The translations under genes and the position numbers were made by a program. Positions 11,501 through 20,379 of a stretch of DNA of 64,000 nt are shown here, piece by piece; the stretch's first letter is position 1; every line of letters starts with the position of its first letter. Origin of the DNA: CAWIJK01 sp963836375 (lineage in GTDB: Bacteria > Actinomycetota > Acidimicrobiia > Acidimicrobiales > RAAP-2); the NCBI GenBank assembly GCA_963836375.1, contig CAWIJK010000002.1:806001-870000 (forward strand). The letters run 5' to 3'. A model generated the notes under the pieces. It did not search any database and was not told the DNA's origin. It saw nothing but the letters and a program-made list of their open reading frames with translations.

Positions 11501-13691
11501 CCCGCCCCGGTCGGACCCCGAGACCACGATCTCGCGGGCCTTCACCCTCCCGAGCGCCCGCACCTTCACCATCAGCGGGCTGGCCAGCATCTCGGCCCTG
11601 GTCCCCGACGACGAGATCGACCGGCTGGTCGGGCGCCCCGGGTCCGCCGGGACCGGGATCGTCGCCTTCTCCAAGGGCCGGATGCCCGGCGACCTCGACG
11701 CCGGGGCGGCCGCCGCGCTCGACGGCGACCCGGCCACGGCCTGGCAGCCGGGTTGGGGAGCGGCGGCCCAACAGGGTGAGTGGCTCCAGTACGACCTGCC
11801 CAAGCCGATCACCTTCGACCACCTCAACCTGCAGGTGGTGGCGGACGGGCGCCACTCGGTGCCGACGGCCATCACCATCAGCACCGAGCAGGGAAGCCGC
11901 TCGCTCGCCCTCCCCCCGATCGCCGACTCCCGGGCGCCGGGGGCCACGGTCACCGTGCCCCTCAACTTCCCGGCTCTCAGCGGTGACCAGGTCCGCCTGA
12001 CCGTGACCGGCGTCCGCCCCGAGTACACGACCAACTACTACGCCGAGGCCCCGATCGCCCTCCCGCTCGGCATCGCCGAAGTGGGCATCCCCAACGTGGT
12101 CATCCCACCGGTCCCGGCCAAGGTGCCGGTGGCCTGCCGGTCGAACCTGCTGGCCATCGACGGACATCCGGTCAGCGTCGAGATCACCGGCTCCACCCGG
12201 ACGGCCCTCGACAACGGTGACCTCTCGGTGAAGGGCTGCGGCCCGGACGCCAACGGCATCGCCCTCGCCGCCGGCCCCCACATCCTCCAGAGCGTTCCCG
12301 GTCACGACGCCGCCAACCCGAAGGCCTCCCAGGGGTGGAACCTCGACCAGGTCGTCTTGGACTCCGCGCCCGGCGGGGGACCTGCACCGGTGGAGCCCTC
12401 CGGCCAGCTCCCAGCGACCCAGCCGGGACCGGCCCCCTCGGTGACGGTGACCCACCAGGGCACGGTGACCCAGGCGATGACAGTGACCGGTGCCACCGCA
12501 CCCTTCGAGCTCGTGCTCGGCCAGAGCGTCAACGCCGGCTGGCGGGCGGTCGCCACCCCCGGCCCCGGCGCCCCGGCCGGTGCCCGGCCGGTCGATCTCG
12601 GTCCCTCCCAGCTGGTCGACGGCTTCGCCAACGGCTGGCCGGTCAGCGCCGCCCAGTTGGCCACGCTCGGGAGGGACTTCACCGTCGAGATGACCTGGAC
12701 GCCCCAGTCCGAGGTCTGGGCGGCCCTGGCCATCTCGGCCCTGGCCGTCGCCTGCTGCCTGGCCCTGGCCGTCCTGCCCCGCCGATGGCTGGCCGTCGTG
12801 GGCATCCGGCGCCGGCGCCGACCCGTCGCCACCAGGGAGCGACGGGGGGCCCACGCCCGCCGTCGGGCCGCCCCGGGCGGGACGGCCCCGGCCCCGGCCC
12901 CGGCGGCGGTGACGCGCCCCCCGGGGGGCCCGCCGTCGCCGGCCGTCGGCGGAGCCGCCGACCCGGTAAAGGCAGCGGCGAACGGTGCCGACCCGGCCCC
13001 GGACCCCGCCAGCGGCCCCGGCGGCACCGCCCCGGCCGGCGATGACGGTCCGGTCATCGCCCCGCGCTTTTGGCCGGTGGCCTCACCCGCAGCGAGCCCC
13101 GATCCACAGCGCCCGGTCCCCCCGCTCCCCGCCGAGCCGGCGCCGGTCGCCGAACCGGTGGCCGTGCCGGTCGCCGTCCCCCCGGGACCCCCCGTCGCCG
13201 GCGCGGGGCCGTCCCTCGAATCTGCGGCCGGCCCGCCACCACCGGCGGACGACCCGGCCGCATCGGCGTCCCCCGCCACCGCCCTGGCCGCCCTGACGCC
13301 TGCCCCCACCCTGACGTGGCCGTTCGCCAACCGAGGGCGCCGCCCCGCGGTCTGGGCCGTGGTGGTGATCGCCCTGGTGACCGGGGGCCTGGCCGCCGCC
13401 ATCTCCTCCCCCCTGGTCGGCCTGGCGGCCGGCCTGGTGACCCTGGGCGCTCTGCTCATCCCCCAGGCCCGTTGCCTCACCGCACTCCTGGCGGTGGGCC
13501 TCTTGGTGGCCGCCGCGGTGAGCGTGGTGAAAGGACAGGCCCAGCACCCGATCCCCGAGAGCTCGAACTGGCCCAGTGCCTATGACAACGCCGGCGTGAT
13601 GGTCGAGATGGCGGTGGTCTTCCTCGGGGCCGACGCCATGGTGGAGGCCGCCCGGGGGGTCGCCCGCCGGGGCCGAGCCAAGAACCGGTGA
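8598..13691 (+). CDS. AftD-like arabinofuranosyltransferase-family GT-C protein (DUF3367 type)
   Basis: This very large membrane protein has 1,697 residues. Residues about 75-480 hold some 10-12 membrane segments and the DUF3367-type N-terminus: TSDTKTYLYLDPGRFL, then MWNPTVALG and GYLVPMGPFYWL, as in mycobacterial AftD. Two discoidin/F5-8C-type carbohydrate-binding modules follow at about residues 788-910 and 1030-1150 (AIDNNEDTAWRTG and ALDGDPATAWQPGWG). One membrane segment lies near residue 1375. Next comes a roughly 200-residue Pro/Ala-rich linker, and hydrophobic segments end the protein at about 1580-1650. AftD adds alpha-(1,3)-arabinofuranosyl branches in arabinogalactan and lipoarabinomannan using decaprenyl-phospho-arabinose. 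The donor and acceptor here are unknown. An ATG at 8700 is an alternative start. The gene is convergent with the GT4 gene. Confidence 0.8.
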   Translation: MRLGSHRLLDLPSVLRRRPAASGPGAGCTTGRWTMTTTITTTATPAAPAAPAPPTVTGPPPGPGRLRQAARRHPLGITGTLEHLVLAGLAFVPLLVVRPGIVTSDTKTYLYLDPGRFLSQVAFMWNPTVALGTVTHEYIGYLVPMGPFYWLTSVLHIPLWVSQRLWLGGILFAAGAGILFLCKVLDLRGPGRLVAALAFMLSPYFLQYAGRISVLLLPWAGLPWMIAFIALALRRGGWRWPALFALVVVFVGSVNASSIIYVGVAPVLWLAYAVLAEHDATWRRAGLTMVKVGLLTVLCSLWWIVGLQIEGAFGVDVLKYTETVPSTSQTSNASEVIRGLGYWYFYGGDRLGPWTNSAVIYTQQLWLIALSFLVPALAFLAAVFVRWRHRAYFVLLVVVGLALSVGAHPFDSPTPLGGALKQFMTDTTAGLAMRSTDRATPLVVIGLAMLLGIGVTALWRRAPWTGLVTAGVVAGLVVANNPAMFNGDAEVSSFFTQPASLPAYQTQAIAHLNTTHPGTRVLAIPGNDFAADRWGDTVDTPQAAFLDRPFVTREQQIMGSMATADTLYAMDDPIQEGIEDWNALAPMARLLSAGDVMVEYDQAYEHYGVPQPDDLARQLQTTPTGLSDRRSFGKPVPNVSAISTLNEEDLASPADSASPAPLNTYTVDDPRPVTRAESNTGAVIVAGDATGLQAMAGAGLLDTDSAIYYSGTLDPKPSQLRRLMAGGAGLVLTDTNRKQAFRWDTLTANYGATETPDSDPAKTDLSDSPIDLFSGAPSDARATAAYIGAADVTASSYGNSISYTPEDRAYNAIDNNEDTAWRTGTFVANPSGQWWQVRFTEPVTTGTVTLVQPVNGDVSRWITRATLTFDGGSPVTVDLGPSSRTSGGQVISFPQRAFHTLRITVDATSDDTAPPAAAAAVGLAEVEIPGQKVVEVVQMPQDLLRLAGPASQANRLTLVMTRQRVSPYPPRSDPETTISRAFTLPSARTFTISGLASISALVPDDEIDRLVGRPGSAGTGIVAFSKGRMPGDLDAGAAAALDGDPATAWQPGWGAAAQQGEWLQYDLPKPITFDHLNLQVVADGRHSVPTAITISTEQGSRSLALPPIADSRAPGATVTVPLNFPALSGDQVRLTVTGVRPEYTTNYYAEAPIALPLGIAEVGIPNVVIPPVPAKVPVACRSNLLAIDGHPVSVEITGSTRTALDNGDLSVKGCGPDANGIALAAGPHILQSVPGHDAANPKASQGWNLDQVVLDSAPGGGPAPVEPSGQLPATQPGPAPSVTVTHQGTVTQAMTVTGATAPFELVLGQSVNAGWRAVATPGPGAPAGARPVDLGPSQLVDGFANGWPVSAAQLATLGRDFTVEMTWTPQSEVWAALAISALAVACCLALAVLPRRWLAVVGIRRRRRPVATRERRGAHARRRAAPGGTAPAPAPAAVTRPPGGPPSPAVGGAADPVKAAANGADPAPDPASGPGGTAPAGDDGPVIAPRFWPVASPAASPDPQRPVPPLPAEPAPVAEPVAVPVAVPPGPPVAGAGPSLESAAGPPPPADDPAASASPATALAALTPAPTLTWPFANRGRRPAVWAVVVIALVTGGLAAAISSPLVGLAAGLVTLGALLIPQARCLTALLAVGLLVAAAVSVVKGQAQHPIPESSNWPSAYDNAGVMVEMAVVFLGADAMVEAARGVARRGRAKNR

Positions 13692-13709
13692 ACTCGGCGC
13701 TGGTCGAGG

Positions 13710-14978
13710 TCAGTGGTGGCGCGAGGCGTCGGCGGCCAGCGCCTCGAGCGTGCTCCGGGCGGCGGCATCCCAGGTGAACCAGCGGGACCGCTCGAGGGCG
13801 CCCCGGCCGAGCCGGGTGCGCAGGGTCTCGTCGCGCAGCACCTTGTCGAGGGCCGCGGCGATGACCGGCACCCCGTCGTCGACCAGCAGGCCGCCGCGCC
13901 CGTCGAGCACCGCATCGCGGTGGCCGGCGATGTCGGTGGCCACCGCAGGGGTGCCGCAGGCTCCCGCCTCGGTGAGGGTCATGCCCCACCCCTCGCGCAG
14001 CGACGTCGACGCGACGACCCAGGCCTGCCGGTACCACGACACCACCTCGTCGTCGGAGAGCCGACCGGGGAGGGCGAGCCACTCGGTGGCCCCGTGCCGG
14101 CGCCGGAGTTCTTCGAGGCGGGGACGCTCGTAGCCCTCGCCGATGATCACCGCCCGCAGGTCCGGCCGCGTCCGGCGGACCTCGGCCAGCGCGGCGACCA
14201 GCAGGTCGAACCGCTTCACCGGGACGAGCCGACCCACGGCGACCACCAGCGGCGACTCGGAGCGAACGCCCCCCGGCGAGAAACGGGGTTCGATGCCCGG
14301 TGCGGTCACCGACACGTGCCCGGCCGGGATGCCCAGCTGCTCGACGATCTCGTCGCGTGACGAGTTCGAGAGGGTGACGATCCGGCTGTCACGGTAGATG
14401 GGTGGCGCGACCCGCTTCTCGATGAGCTCGCCCATCCGGGCCATCCAACCGGGCAGCACCATCCGCCACATCTCGGCGTGCACGTGGTGGAGGAACACGA
14501 TGCGCGGCCCGCGGTACCACAGGGGCGAGAAGAACGGCATGCCGTTCCAGACCTCGACGAGCCCATCGCCGGGATGGTGACCGGTCCGCAGGCCCTCCCA
14601 GGCCGCACCCGGGAACACGGCGTAGCGGCCCGAGCGTCGCTCGACCCGGTAGCCGTCCCGGGCGGTGGCGGCGGCCTGGCCGGCGACGGCCGAGGTCCGG
14701 AAGGTGACGTCGATGCCGGCGGCGGCCCAGGCACTGGCGATGCGGTGGGCGTGCAACTCCGAACCCCCCGCCTCGGGGTCGTCCAGGTCGCGCCAGGCCA
14801 CGAAATGGATGCGGCGGAGCCCGGCCTCTTCGGCCATCGCCGCCAGGACGTCGCGCTCGGCCAGGGGATCCGGCTCGGCGAGGGTGGCCGGCTCGTCGCC
14901 CACCCCGACCGCGGGGCCGGTGGGGCCGGCCACCCGGCGCACTCGGCGAGCGCCGGTCGCCTGCTGTTCTTCTGGCAC
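13710..14978 (-). CDS. Glycosyltransferase family 4
   Basis: A GT-B fold transferase of the GT4 type, 422 residues. The N-terminal domain contains GGSELHAHRIASAWAAAGI (glycine-rich donor loop) and FLHHVHAEMW. The C-terminal domain has VAVGRLVPVKRFDLLVAA, VVASTSLREGWGMTLTEAGA and the E-x7-E motif (E in REGWG and E in TEAGA) that binds the nucleotide-sugar donor, then GTPAVATDIAGHRD. There is no signal peptide or membrane segment, so it acts at the inner membrane face. The GTG at 14978 has no clear Shine-Dalgarno. A TACGAT hexamer at 15020-15025 would give a short leader, and the conserved part starts near residue 48, so the true start may lie further in. The acceptor is unknown, presumably an envelope glycan intermediate. 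Confidence 0.85.
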   Translation of the reverse strand: MPEEQQATGARRVRRVAGPTGPAVGVGDEPATLAEPDPLAERDVLAAMAEEAGLRRIHFVAWRDLDDPEAGGSELHAHRIASAWAAAGIDVTFRTSAVAGQAAATARDGYRVERRSGRYAVFPGAAWEGLRTGHHPGDGLVEVWNGMPFFSPLWYRGPRIVFLHHVHAEMWRMVLPGWMARMGELIEKRVAPPIYRDSRIVTLSNSSRDEIVEQLGIPAGHVSVTAPGIEPRFSPGGVRSESPLVVAVGRLVPVKRFDLLVAALAEVRRTRPDLRAVIIGEGYERPRLEELRRRHGATEWLALPGRLSDDEVVSWYRQAWVVASTSLREGWGMTLTEAGACGTPAVATDIAGHRDAVLDGRGGLLVDDGVPVIAAALDKVLRDETLRTRLGRGALERSRWFTWDAAARSTLEALAADASRHH

Positions 14979-15053
14979 CTGGGTCTCGACCCCCGATCTG
15001 CGTGCACGGCCCCCGGGCGATCGTAGCCATCGGGTGCTGGTTGGCCGACGAGG

Positions 15054-16607
15054 CTAGCGGCGGGCCCTGCGGCGGTGATGGACCCTGACGAAGCCGATCA
15101 CCGTGACCAGGGCCAGACAGGCCTGGACCCCCAGGTCGGCCACGGCGGTCGCCCGGGGCCGGCCGTGGGCCGCCGAGACCGCCACCGTCGCCGCCAGGGC
15201 ACCGATGACCAGGAGCACGGTGATCCAGCGCCTCCCGACGGCGAGGAGGTACATGGTCAAGATGACCGTGACGCTGAGACAGACCATGGCCAGCACGAGG
15301 GGGACGAGCGCCGCCTGGGCTCCGAGGTAGCGGGCCGAGAAGACCACCGACAGCAAGAGCCGGGGGGCGCCCAGGGCGATCCCGAGCAAGAGGAGCGACG
15401 GGACGGCCAGCAAGAGCAGGGTCACCGCCAGCTGGCGCAGTGCGTGGCCTCCCTGGCGCCAGCGGATCGCCGCCTCCGGCAGGAGGTAGCTCCCGAGGAC
15501 CAGGGCGCCGAAGACCAGCGCCTTGGACGCCACCGAGACCGCCGCATAGGACCCGCTGATCCGGGGGGCGTCACGGCCGATGACGATGACGTCGATGTTC
15601 TGGAGCAGAGCCACCATAGCCAGGGCCACCAGGGCCGCCGCCAGGTCGGTCACCAGGTCCCGTCGCTGCTCGACGGGGGCGAAGAGGTCCCGGTCCACCT
15701 GGAAGGTCGCCGCCCACCGCCGCCGGAGCCCGGCCACCGCGCCGCGCTCGCCCGGGGCCACCAGCGGCTCCGGCTCGCCCCGGGCCTCTTCCAGGTCGAC
15801 CTCGTCGGCCCAGACCCGGTCGGCCCGGACCCGGGCGTGGACGGCGGTGACGACCTCGGCCACCAAGACGCCGAGCGCGGCCCCGACCACCCCGAGACCG
15901 GCCAGCACCAGGGTGATCATGGCCACGGTGCGCACGCCACCCTCCACCAGCAGGTTGGCGGCCAGGGTCCGGTAGTTCCGGTGGGCCTGCAGGAGGCCCC
16001 GGTCGAGGCACAACAGGACCCAGATGGCCCCGGCGACCAAGATGGCGTCGACCCCGAGGGCGTGGCGCTGGTTCAACAGGTGGGCCAGCCAGTTGCCGGC
16101 GGACACCACGACCACGGCGAAGCACACCACGGCCATCGTCCCCTGGCGGTGGACCCGGCGGGCCCAACGCTGGACCAGGTGGGCCGACCCACTCCCCTGC
16201 CAGGCGGTGACCCGGCGGACCACGGCCACGATCACCGCCGACCCGGGCATCGAGACGATCAGGAAGAGCCCCGTCAGCTGGTTGAGGGCGCCGTAGTTGC
16301 GGTCGGTGAGCAGGCGGGCCAGCAAGACGGTGACGATCAGCTGGGTCCCGCTGGCCAGGACCCCGGCGACGGCCAGCGGCCCGGCCTGGAGCAGCCCGGC
16401 CCGCACCGAGTCCGAGGCGACGTCGCCGCTGGGCGTGCCGGCGCCCGGGGGCGACGGGAGGACCAGCTCGCCCCCGAGCGCCGGCATGACCGAGCTCGGA
16501 GCGAGCGAGACCGCCCCCACCAGGCCCTCGACCGCCGCCTCGGCCGCCTCGACGGCGCCGACCGAGCCGTCGGCGTCCGGTGGCGTCGCCTCGGCCGGTC
16601 CGCTCAT
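15054..16607 (-). CDS. Polysaccharide flippase, MVF/MATE-like (Wzx type)
   Basis: This 517-residue polytopic protein has 12-14 predicted membrane segments. Examples are LIVTVLLARLLTDRNYG and LTGLFLIVSMPGSAVIVAVV in the first half, and LLQNIDVIVIGRDAPRISG, typical of oligosaccharide flippases, near the middle. Such proteins move lipid-linked glycans across the membrane. A roughly 35-residue charged cytosolic loop around EEARGEPEPLV divides the two halves. I chose the ATG at 16607 (MSGPAEAT), because TACGGT ends six bases before it. Its neighbours are a GT4 transferase and a secreted SGNH hydrolase, both consistent with polysaccharide export. The C-terminus ends with a basic tail. Confidence 0.75.
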   Translation of the reverse strand: MSGPAEATPPDADGSVGAVEAAEAAVEGLVGAVSLAPSSVMPALGGELVLPSPPGAGTPSGDVASDSVRAGLLQAGPLAVAGVLASGTQLIVTVLLARLLTDRNYGALNQLTGLFLIVSMPGSAVIVAVVRRVTAWQGSGSAHLVQRWARRVHRQGTMAVVCFAVVVVSAGNWLAHLLNQRHALGVDAILVAGAIWVLLCLDRGLLQAHRNYRTLAANLLVEGGVRTVAMITLVLAGLGVVGAALGVLVAEVVTAVHARVRADRVWADEVDLEEARGEPEPLVAPGERGAVAGLRRRWAATFQVDRDLFAPVEQRRDLVTDLAAALVALAMVALLQNIDVIVIGRDAPRISGSYAAVSVASKALVFGALVLGSYLLPEAAIRWRQGGHALRQLAVTLLLLAVPSLLLLGIALGAPRLLLSVVFSARYLGAQAALVPLVLAMVCLSVTVILTMYLLAVGRRWITVLLVIGALAATVAVSAAHGRPRATAVADLGVQACLALVTVIGFVRVHHRRRARR

Positions 16608-16613
16608 GACGCC

Positions 16614-16619
16614 ACCGTA
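16614..16619 (-). promoter_or_regulatory. -10 hexamer of the flippase gene (TACGGT), leaderless
   Basis: TACGGT on the minus strand is followed by six bases and the ATG at 16607. Confidence 0.45.
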
Positions 16620-16656
16620 GCCAGCGCCCGGGAGCCGACCCCGGAGCGGTCGTCGG

Positions 16657-16662
16657 TACACT
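16657..16662 (+). promoter_or_regulatory. -10 hexamer of the SGNH-hydrolase gene (TACACT), leaderless
   Basis: TACACT is followed by seven bases and the GTG at 16670, placing the expected transcription start on the start codon. Confidence 0.55.
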
Positions 16663-16669
16663 GCGCGCC

Positions 16670-18302
16670 GTGCGTGGTCGAGCCCGACGGGTCCCGGCCG
16701 TGGCCCGGGTCGCCGGGCCCGCGCTGCTGGTGGTCGTCATGGTCGGTGTCGGCGCGACGCTGGGCGCGCCAGGGGAGGCCGGCGGCGCCGGCCACCCCCC
16801 GAATGCCCCCGCTCCGCCGTCCCGCTACGCCGTCGCCACGGCCGCGGGCGCCGTCGCCACCTTCGCCGGTGCCGTCTTCGCCGGCGACGCCACCGATCCC
16901 CCGCCCGCGTCGCCGGTCGTGGCCATCACCGCCACCGCCGATCGTCGGGGCTACTGGCTGGCCGAGGAGGACGGGGTCGTCCGGGCCTACGGGGACGCCG
17001 CGCCAGGCACCACCCGGCCCGCCATCTCGCGCACCGAGGGGCCGACGGTCGGGCTGACCCGGGACCCGGCCCGGCCCGGCTGGTGGTCGGTGAGCGCGTC
17101 CGGGGACCTGACCGCGGGCGGCGGCGCACCGTCGCTCGGGGGGCCGGGCGCGCCCGGAGCGCCGCCGGGTCCGGCGGACCCGGTGACCGGCGTCGCCGCC
17201 GCCGCCGGCGGCCGGGGGGCCTGGCTGGCCCACCGCGACGGGACGGTCAGCGCGGTCGGCGTCGTCCCCGTCCTGGGTGACACCGGCCGTGGCGGCCCGC
17301 TGACCGCCATCGTGGCGACGCCCGACGGGCGCGGCTACTGGACGGTGAACGCCCGGGGAGCCGTCGTCGCCGTCGGCGACGCCATCTGGTACGGATCCTG
17401 GACCCGGCCGCCCAGCGCGGTGACCGGCCTGGCCGTGTCCGCCGACGGCCGGGGCTACCTGCTGGTGGCCTCCGACGGCGCCGTGCAGGCCTTCGGTGAC
17501 GCCCGGGCGGCGGGCAGCCTCTCGAGCCCGCTCCACCCCCCGGACTACCCGGCTTCGCTCCAGCCTCCGCCGGTCCGGGCCGTGGGCCTCACCGTGCTCG
17601 CCCCCGGCGACCAGGCGGCCCGGCGGGGCCCGCTGCGGATCACCTTCCTCGGTGACTCCCTGGCCGCGCAGAGCGCCCGGTTCACGGCCGACTACCTGGC
17701 CGCCCACCATCTCGGCGCCGTCGTGGACGACGGTGCGGTCCTCGGCTGCGGGGTGGTCGGCGCGTTGACGCTGTCGACCTACTCGGCGCCGGGACCCCCG
17801 GCGCCCACCCTGCCGGCCTGCGCCCGGTGGCGGGAGCTGGACACCCAGGCCATCGCTGCCTCGCACCCCGACGTGGTCGCCGTCCTCCTCGGCTACTGGG
17901 AGTCCCAACGCCACGGCTTGCTGGGGGCGACGGTGTCGCTCACCTCCAGCGCCGCCTACCGCGCCTACGTGGCCGACCGCCTGGCGGCCGTCGACGACCT
18001 GGCCCGGGCGGCCGGCGCCCGGGTGGTCTTCGTCGAGCCGCCGGACTTCGGCGACGGCACCCCCGACGCCAACGTCGGCGTCTTCGACGCCCTGGTGGCC
18101 CGGGTGGCCGGGGCCACCGGGGCCGGCCGCTTCGACCTGGCGTCGCTCCTGGACCCCGGCGGGCGCTACCGGTCGAGGATCGGACGGGTCGTCGTCCGGG
18201 CGGCCGACGGGGTCCACCTCGAGCGCGGCCGGTGTCGAGGCCGTGGTCGACCCGGCCCTGGTGCCCCGGCTCGTGCGCGCCGCGCGCGCCGCCCGGCCCT
18301 GA
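16670..18302 (+). CDS. Secreted six-repeat propeller-like protein with SGNH hydrolase domain (apparent +1 frameshift)
   Basis: The N-terminus has a signal/anchor (VAGPALLVVVMVGVGATLG). Residues about 50-285 hold six divergent copies of the GYW-type repeat (for example GYWLAEEDGVVRAYGDA and GYLLVASDGAVQAFGDA). Residues about 320-540 are an SGNH hydrolase: block I ITFLGDSLAAQSA (Ser nucleophile), the LLGYWES region where the block III Asn would lie, and block V D-G-V-H. Directly after D-G-V-H-L the frame breaks. Removing one G at 18221 restores L-S-A-A-G-V-E-A-V-V-D-P and a stop at 18300-18302, giving about 543 residues. Without the correction the frame runs into the convergent gene to 18502. 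SGNH proteins often act as glycan O-acetyl esterases or O-acyltransferases; here it is probably extracellular. Confidence 0.75.
16820..17525 (+). repeat. Six divergent protein repeats, SGNH protein
   Basis: The six units begin near YAVATAAGAVATF, GYWLAEEDGVV, GWWSVSASGDL, GAWLAHRDGTV, GYWTVNARGAV and GYLLVASDGAV. Each is roughly 38-45 residues. They are strongly diverged in DNA sequence, unlike the copies near 56 kb. Confidence 0.6.
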
Positions 18303-18318
18303 ACGGCGCGGGCCCACC

Positions 18319-20379
18319 TCAGGCCCTGGGCCGTCCCGACGACCGGTGGCGGGCGGCGGCGGCGACGCATCCGGCCATCACCGAGGGCCGCCCGGGGTTC
18401 CCGACGGCCAGGGTGTTGCAGGCCGCGAGCGTGCCGACGGGCACCTCGAGGGCGCCTCGGCCGAGGTCGACCGCCGGCCAGACCCAGGCGTGGTCCTGGT
18501 AGTCGGGGACCTGGCCCAGCGCGGCGGTCATGAAGCCCACCGCGTAGTGGGGATCGTGCCCGTCGAGGATCGCCGGCCCCCGGCGGTCCGGGATGACAAC
18601 GGTGGTCACCCCCCAGGCCCCCAGTGCCTGGCGCACCGCCGCGTACTGGCCCCGGGTGCCGGCGGGCGGGCGGTTGAAGCCGAAGCCGAGGGCGGCCAGC
18701 AACACGAAGCCGGGCTCCTCGCGACCGGCACGCCCCGGGGTGCCCTGCGGTCCCCCCCCGCCCGCCTGGGCGTAGTGCAGGCGGTTGACCGCCTGCCAGG
18801 CCATTGCCGACTGGATCCCCGAGAAGGGCGTCGGCATGGCCAGCAGCACCCGGCCCGGGGCCAGACGCGGCCCCTGCACGGCGAACCACTGGGGGAGGTC
18901 GACCGGCCGGGCGGCGAAGGGCATCGTCGGGGCCACGGCGGCGACGATGGGCCCGAGAGCGACGGCGGCTGCCACCACGACCGCCCCGAAGGGCAGCACC
19001 CAGCGGGTCATCGCCGATCCGCCCGCCCGGGCCGTGCCTGGGGGGCGGCCCGGGGCATCGTCGGCGACGCGGTCGGCTGCAAAGGCCCAGCGGCAGTGGT
19101 CGAGGATCACCGCCAGCGCCACGGCCAGGCAGAGGTAGGTGACGGCGACGAAGCGCTGCTCGACCACGTTGTCGAGCACCGGTGCCCGGTCGAAGAGCTG
19201 CCAGGGCACCCACTGGTGGGCCCGCTCGCCGAGGGAGAACACGGCGGTCACCAGGCCCAGCGCGCCGAAGAACCACAGCCGCCGGTCGCGCCGCCACACG
19301 AGGGTGCCGGCGACCAGGACGACCACGATCCCCCACCCGATGTACGACGAGGAGGGGAGTGGCCGGCCGAGGTAGCCGCCGATCTCGAGGAGCAGGCTCT
19401 TTGAGTCCGCCGGCGTCGGGCTGACGAACGAGCGGGCGGTGTACCCCCCGATCACCGGGATGTTGGGCCAGATCCGACCCGACAGGTGGGCCGGGCCGGC
19501 CAGGGCGAACCAGGTCGGGTAGGCCAGCAAGGTCACCGCCACAACCCCGGCGGTGCCGAGACCGCGCCCGGCGTAGCCGGCCCGGGCCACCAGCTCGCGA
19601 CGGTGGCCGACCGCCAGGCCCGCCACGAGGAGCACGATCCCCATGACCGAGGCCATGACCACGATGACCAGCACCTCGGTGCTCACGAAGAACTCGACCA
19701 CCGCCAGCAGACCGAGGGCCGTGCCGAGCCACCACGCTGAGTAGCGTTGACGGACCAGCAGCTCGTCGAAGCAGGCCAGCATCAATGGGAGCAGGGCCAG
19801 CGACGAGGTCATGAGATGCGAGTAGCCAAGGCTCTCGAGCACGAAGGGCGAGAAGCCGAAGAGCAGCCCGCCGACGAAGGCGGCCGGACACCATCGGACC
19901 CAGCGCCCCAAGACCCAAAAGGCCGCCAGGGCGCTCAGGACCGGCGTCGCGGTGTTGGCCACGTTCAGCGCGGCCACCGGCCCGAACAACCAGGTGACGG
20001 GGGTCAGGGGCACGCCGACGGCCAGGACGCTCGTGTTGGAGAGCAGGTTGATGCCCCCCGGGTGGAACAGCGCCGTGGAGTAGAACAGGTTGTGGCCGTG
20101 GCTGATGGCGTAGGCCGGCCACTCGAGGAACCAGGTGAACAGCGCCGGGTCACCGCAACCGCAGGTGGCGGTGCTCGTCGGCTGGGCCGTCCAGACATGC
20201 CACCACAGGACCACCGAGAGCCCCAGGTAGCCGCAACCGGCGGCCAGGTAGACGAGGAGCGAGCGTCCCAGCCGCCCGGGCCTTCTGCGCTGGTGGGCCG
20301 GGGCGCCGCCCCGGTGCGGTCGTGCGTCCGCCGTCGGGTTCGCCGGTGGCGGGGACGGGCCGCCGACGTCCAGGGCCAC
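18319..20379 (-). CDS. Polytopic membrane protein, GT-C glycosyltransferase-like
   Basis: A 686-residue protein with about 11-12 membrane segments and a roughly 190-residue C-terminal soluble part. The first extracytoplasmic loop has CGCGDPALFTWFLEWPAYA, with an acidic residue where GT-C enzymes carry their catalytic Asp. It is followed by FYSTALFHPGGINLL and NTSVLAVGVPLTPVTWLFGP. This family recurs in actinobacteria without a defined activity; transfer of a polyprenyl-phosphate-linked sugar is inferred from the fold. The GTG start overlaps the TAG stop of the flavoprotein gene by one base (TAGTG), so the two are translationally coupled. A polybasic N-terminal tail precedes the first membrane segment. 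No sugar specificity can be assigned. Confidence 0.65.
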   Translation of the reverse strand: MALDVGGPSPPPANPTADARPHRGGAPAHQRRRPGRLGRSLLVYLAAGCGYLGLSVVLWWHVWTAQPTSTATCGCGDPALFTWFLEWPAYAISHGHNLFYSTALFHPGGINLLSNTSVLAVGVPLTPVTWLFGPVAALNVANTATPVLSALAAFWVLGRWVRWCPAAFVGGLLFGFSPFVLESLGYSHLMTSSLALLPLMLACFDELLVRQRYSAWWLGTALGLLAVVEFFVSTEVLVIVVMASVMGIVLLVAGLAVGHRRELVARAGYAGRGLGTAGVVAVTLLAYPTWFALAGPAHLSGRIWPNIPVIGGYTARSFVSPTPADSKSLLLEIGGYLGRPLPSSSYIGWGIVVVLVAGTLVWRRDRRLWFFGALGLVTAVFSLGERAHQWVPWQLFDRAPVLDNVVEQRFVAVTYLCLAVALAVILDHCRWAFAADRVADDAPGRPPGTARAGGSAMTRWVLPFGAVVVAAAVALGPIVAAVAPTMPFAARPVDLPQWFAVQGPRLAPGRVLLAMPTPFSGIQSAMAWQAVNRLHYAQAGGGGPQGTPGRAGREEPGFVLLAALGFGFNRPPAGTRGQYAAVRQALGAWGVTTVVIPDRRGPAILDGHDPHYAVGFMTAALGQVPDYQDHAWVWPAVDLGRGALEVPVGTLAACNTLAVGNPGRPSVMAGCVAAAARHRSSGRPRA

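Noticed and set aside
11244..12854. Long minus-strand open frame antisense to the AftD-like gene
   Set aside because: It lies wholly inside a gene with clear domains, is His/Arg/Gly-rich without motifs, and is a codon-bias shadow typical of high-GC DNA.
15075..17057. Long plus-strand open frame across the flippase gene
   Set aside because: The flippase on the other strand has membrane segments and a promoter; this frame is low-complexity and ends inside the SGNH gene in a wrong frame.
18303..18502. C-terminal extension of the SGNH protein into the convergent gene
   Set aside because: It results from the extra base near 18221. The corrected frame stops at 18300-18302.
16604..20122. Very long minus-strand open frame covering the SGNH gene and part of the membrane protein
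   Set aside because: It reads Arg/Gly-rich sequence with no domain and covers two well-supported genes on other frames.
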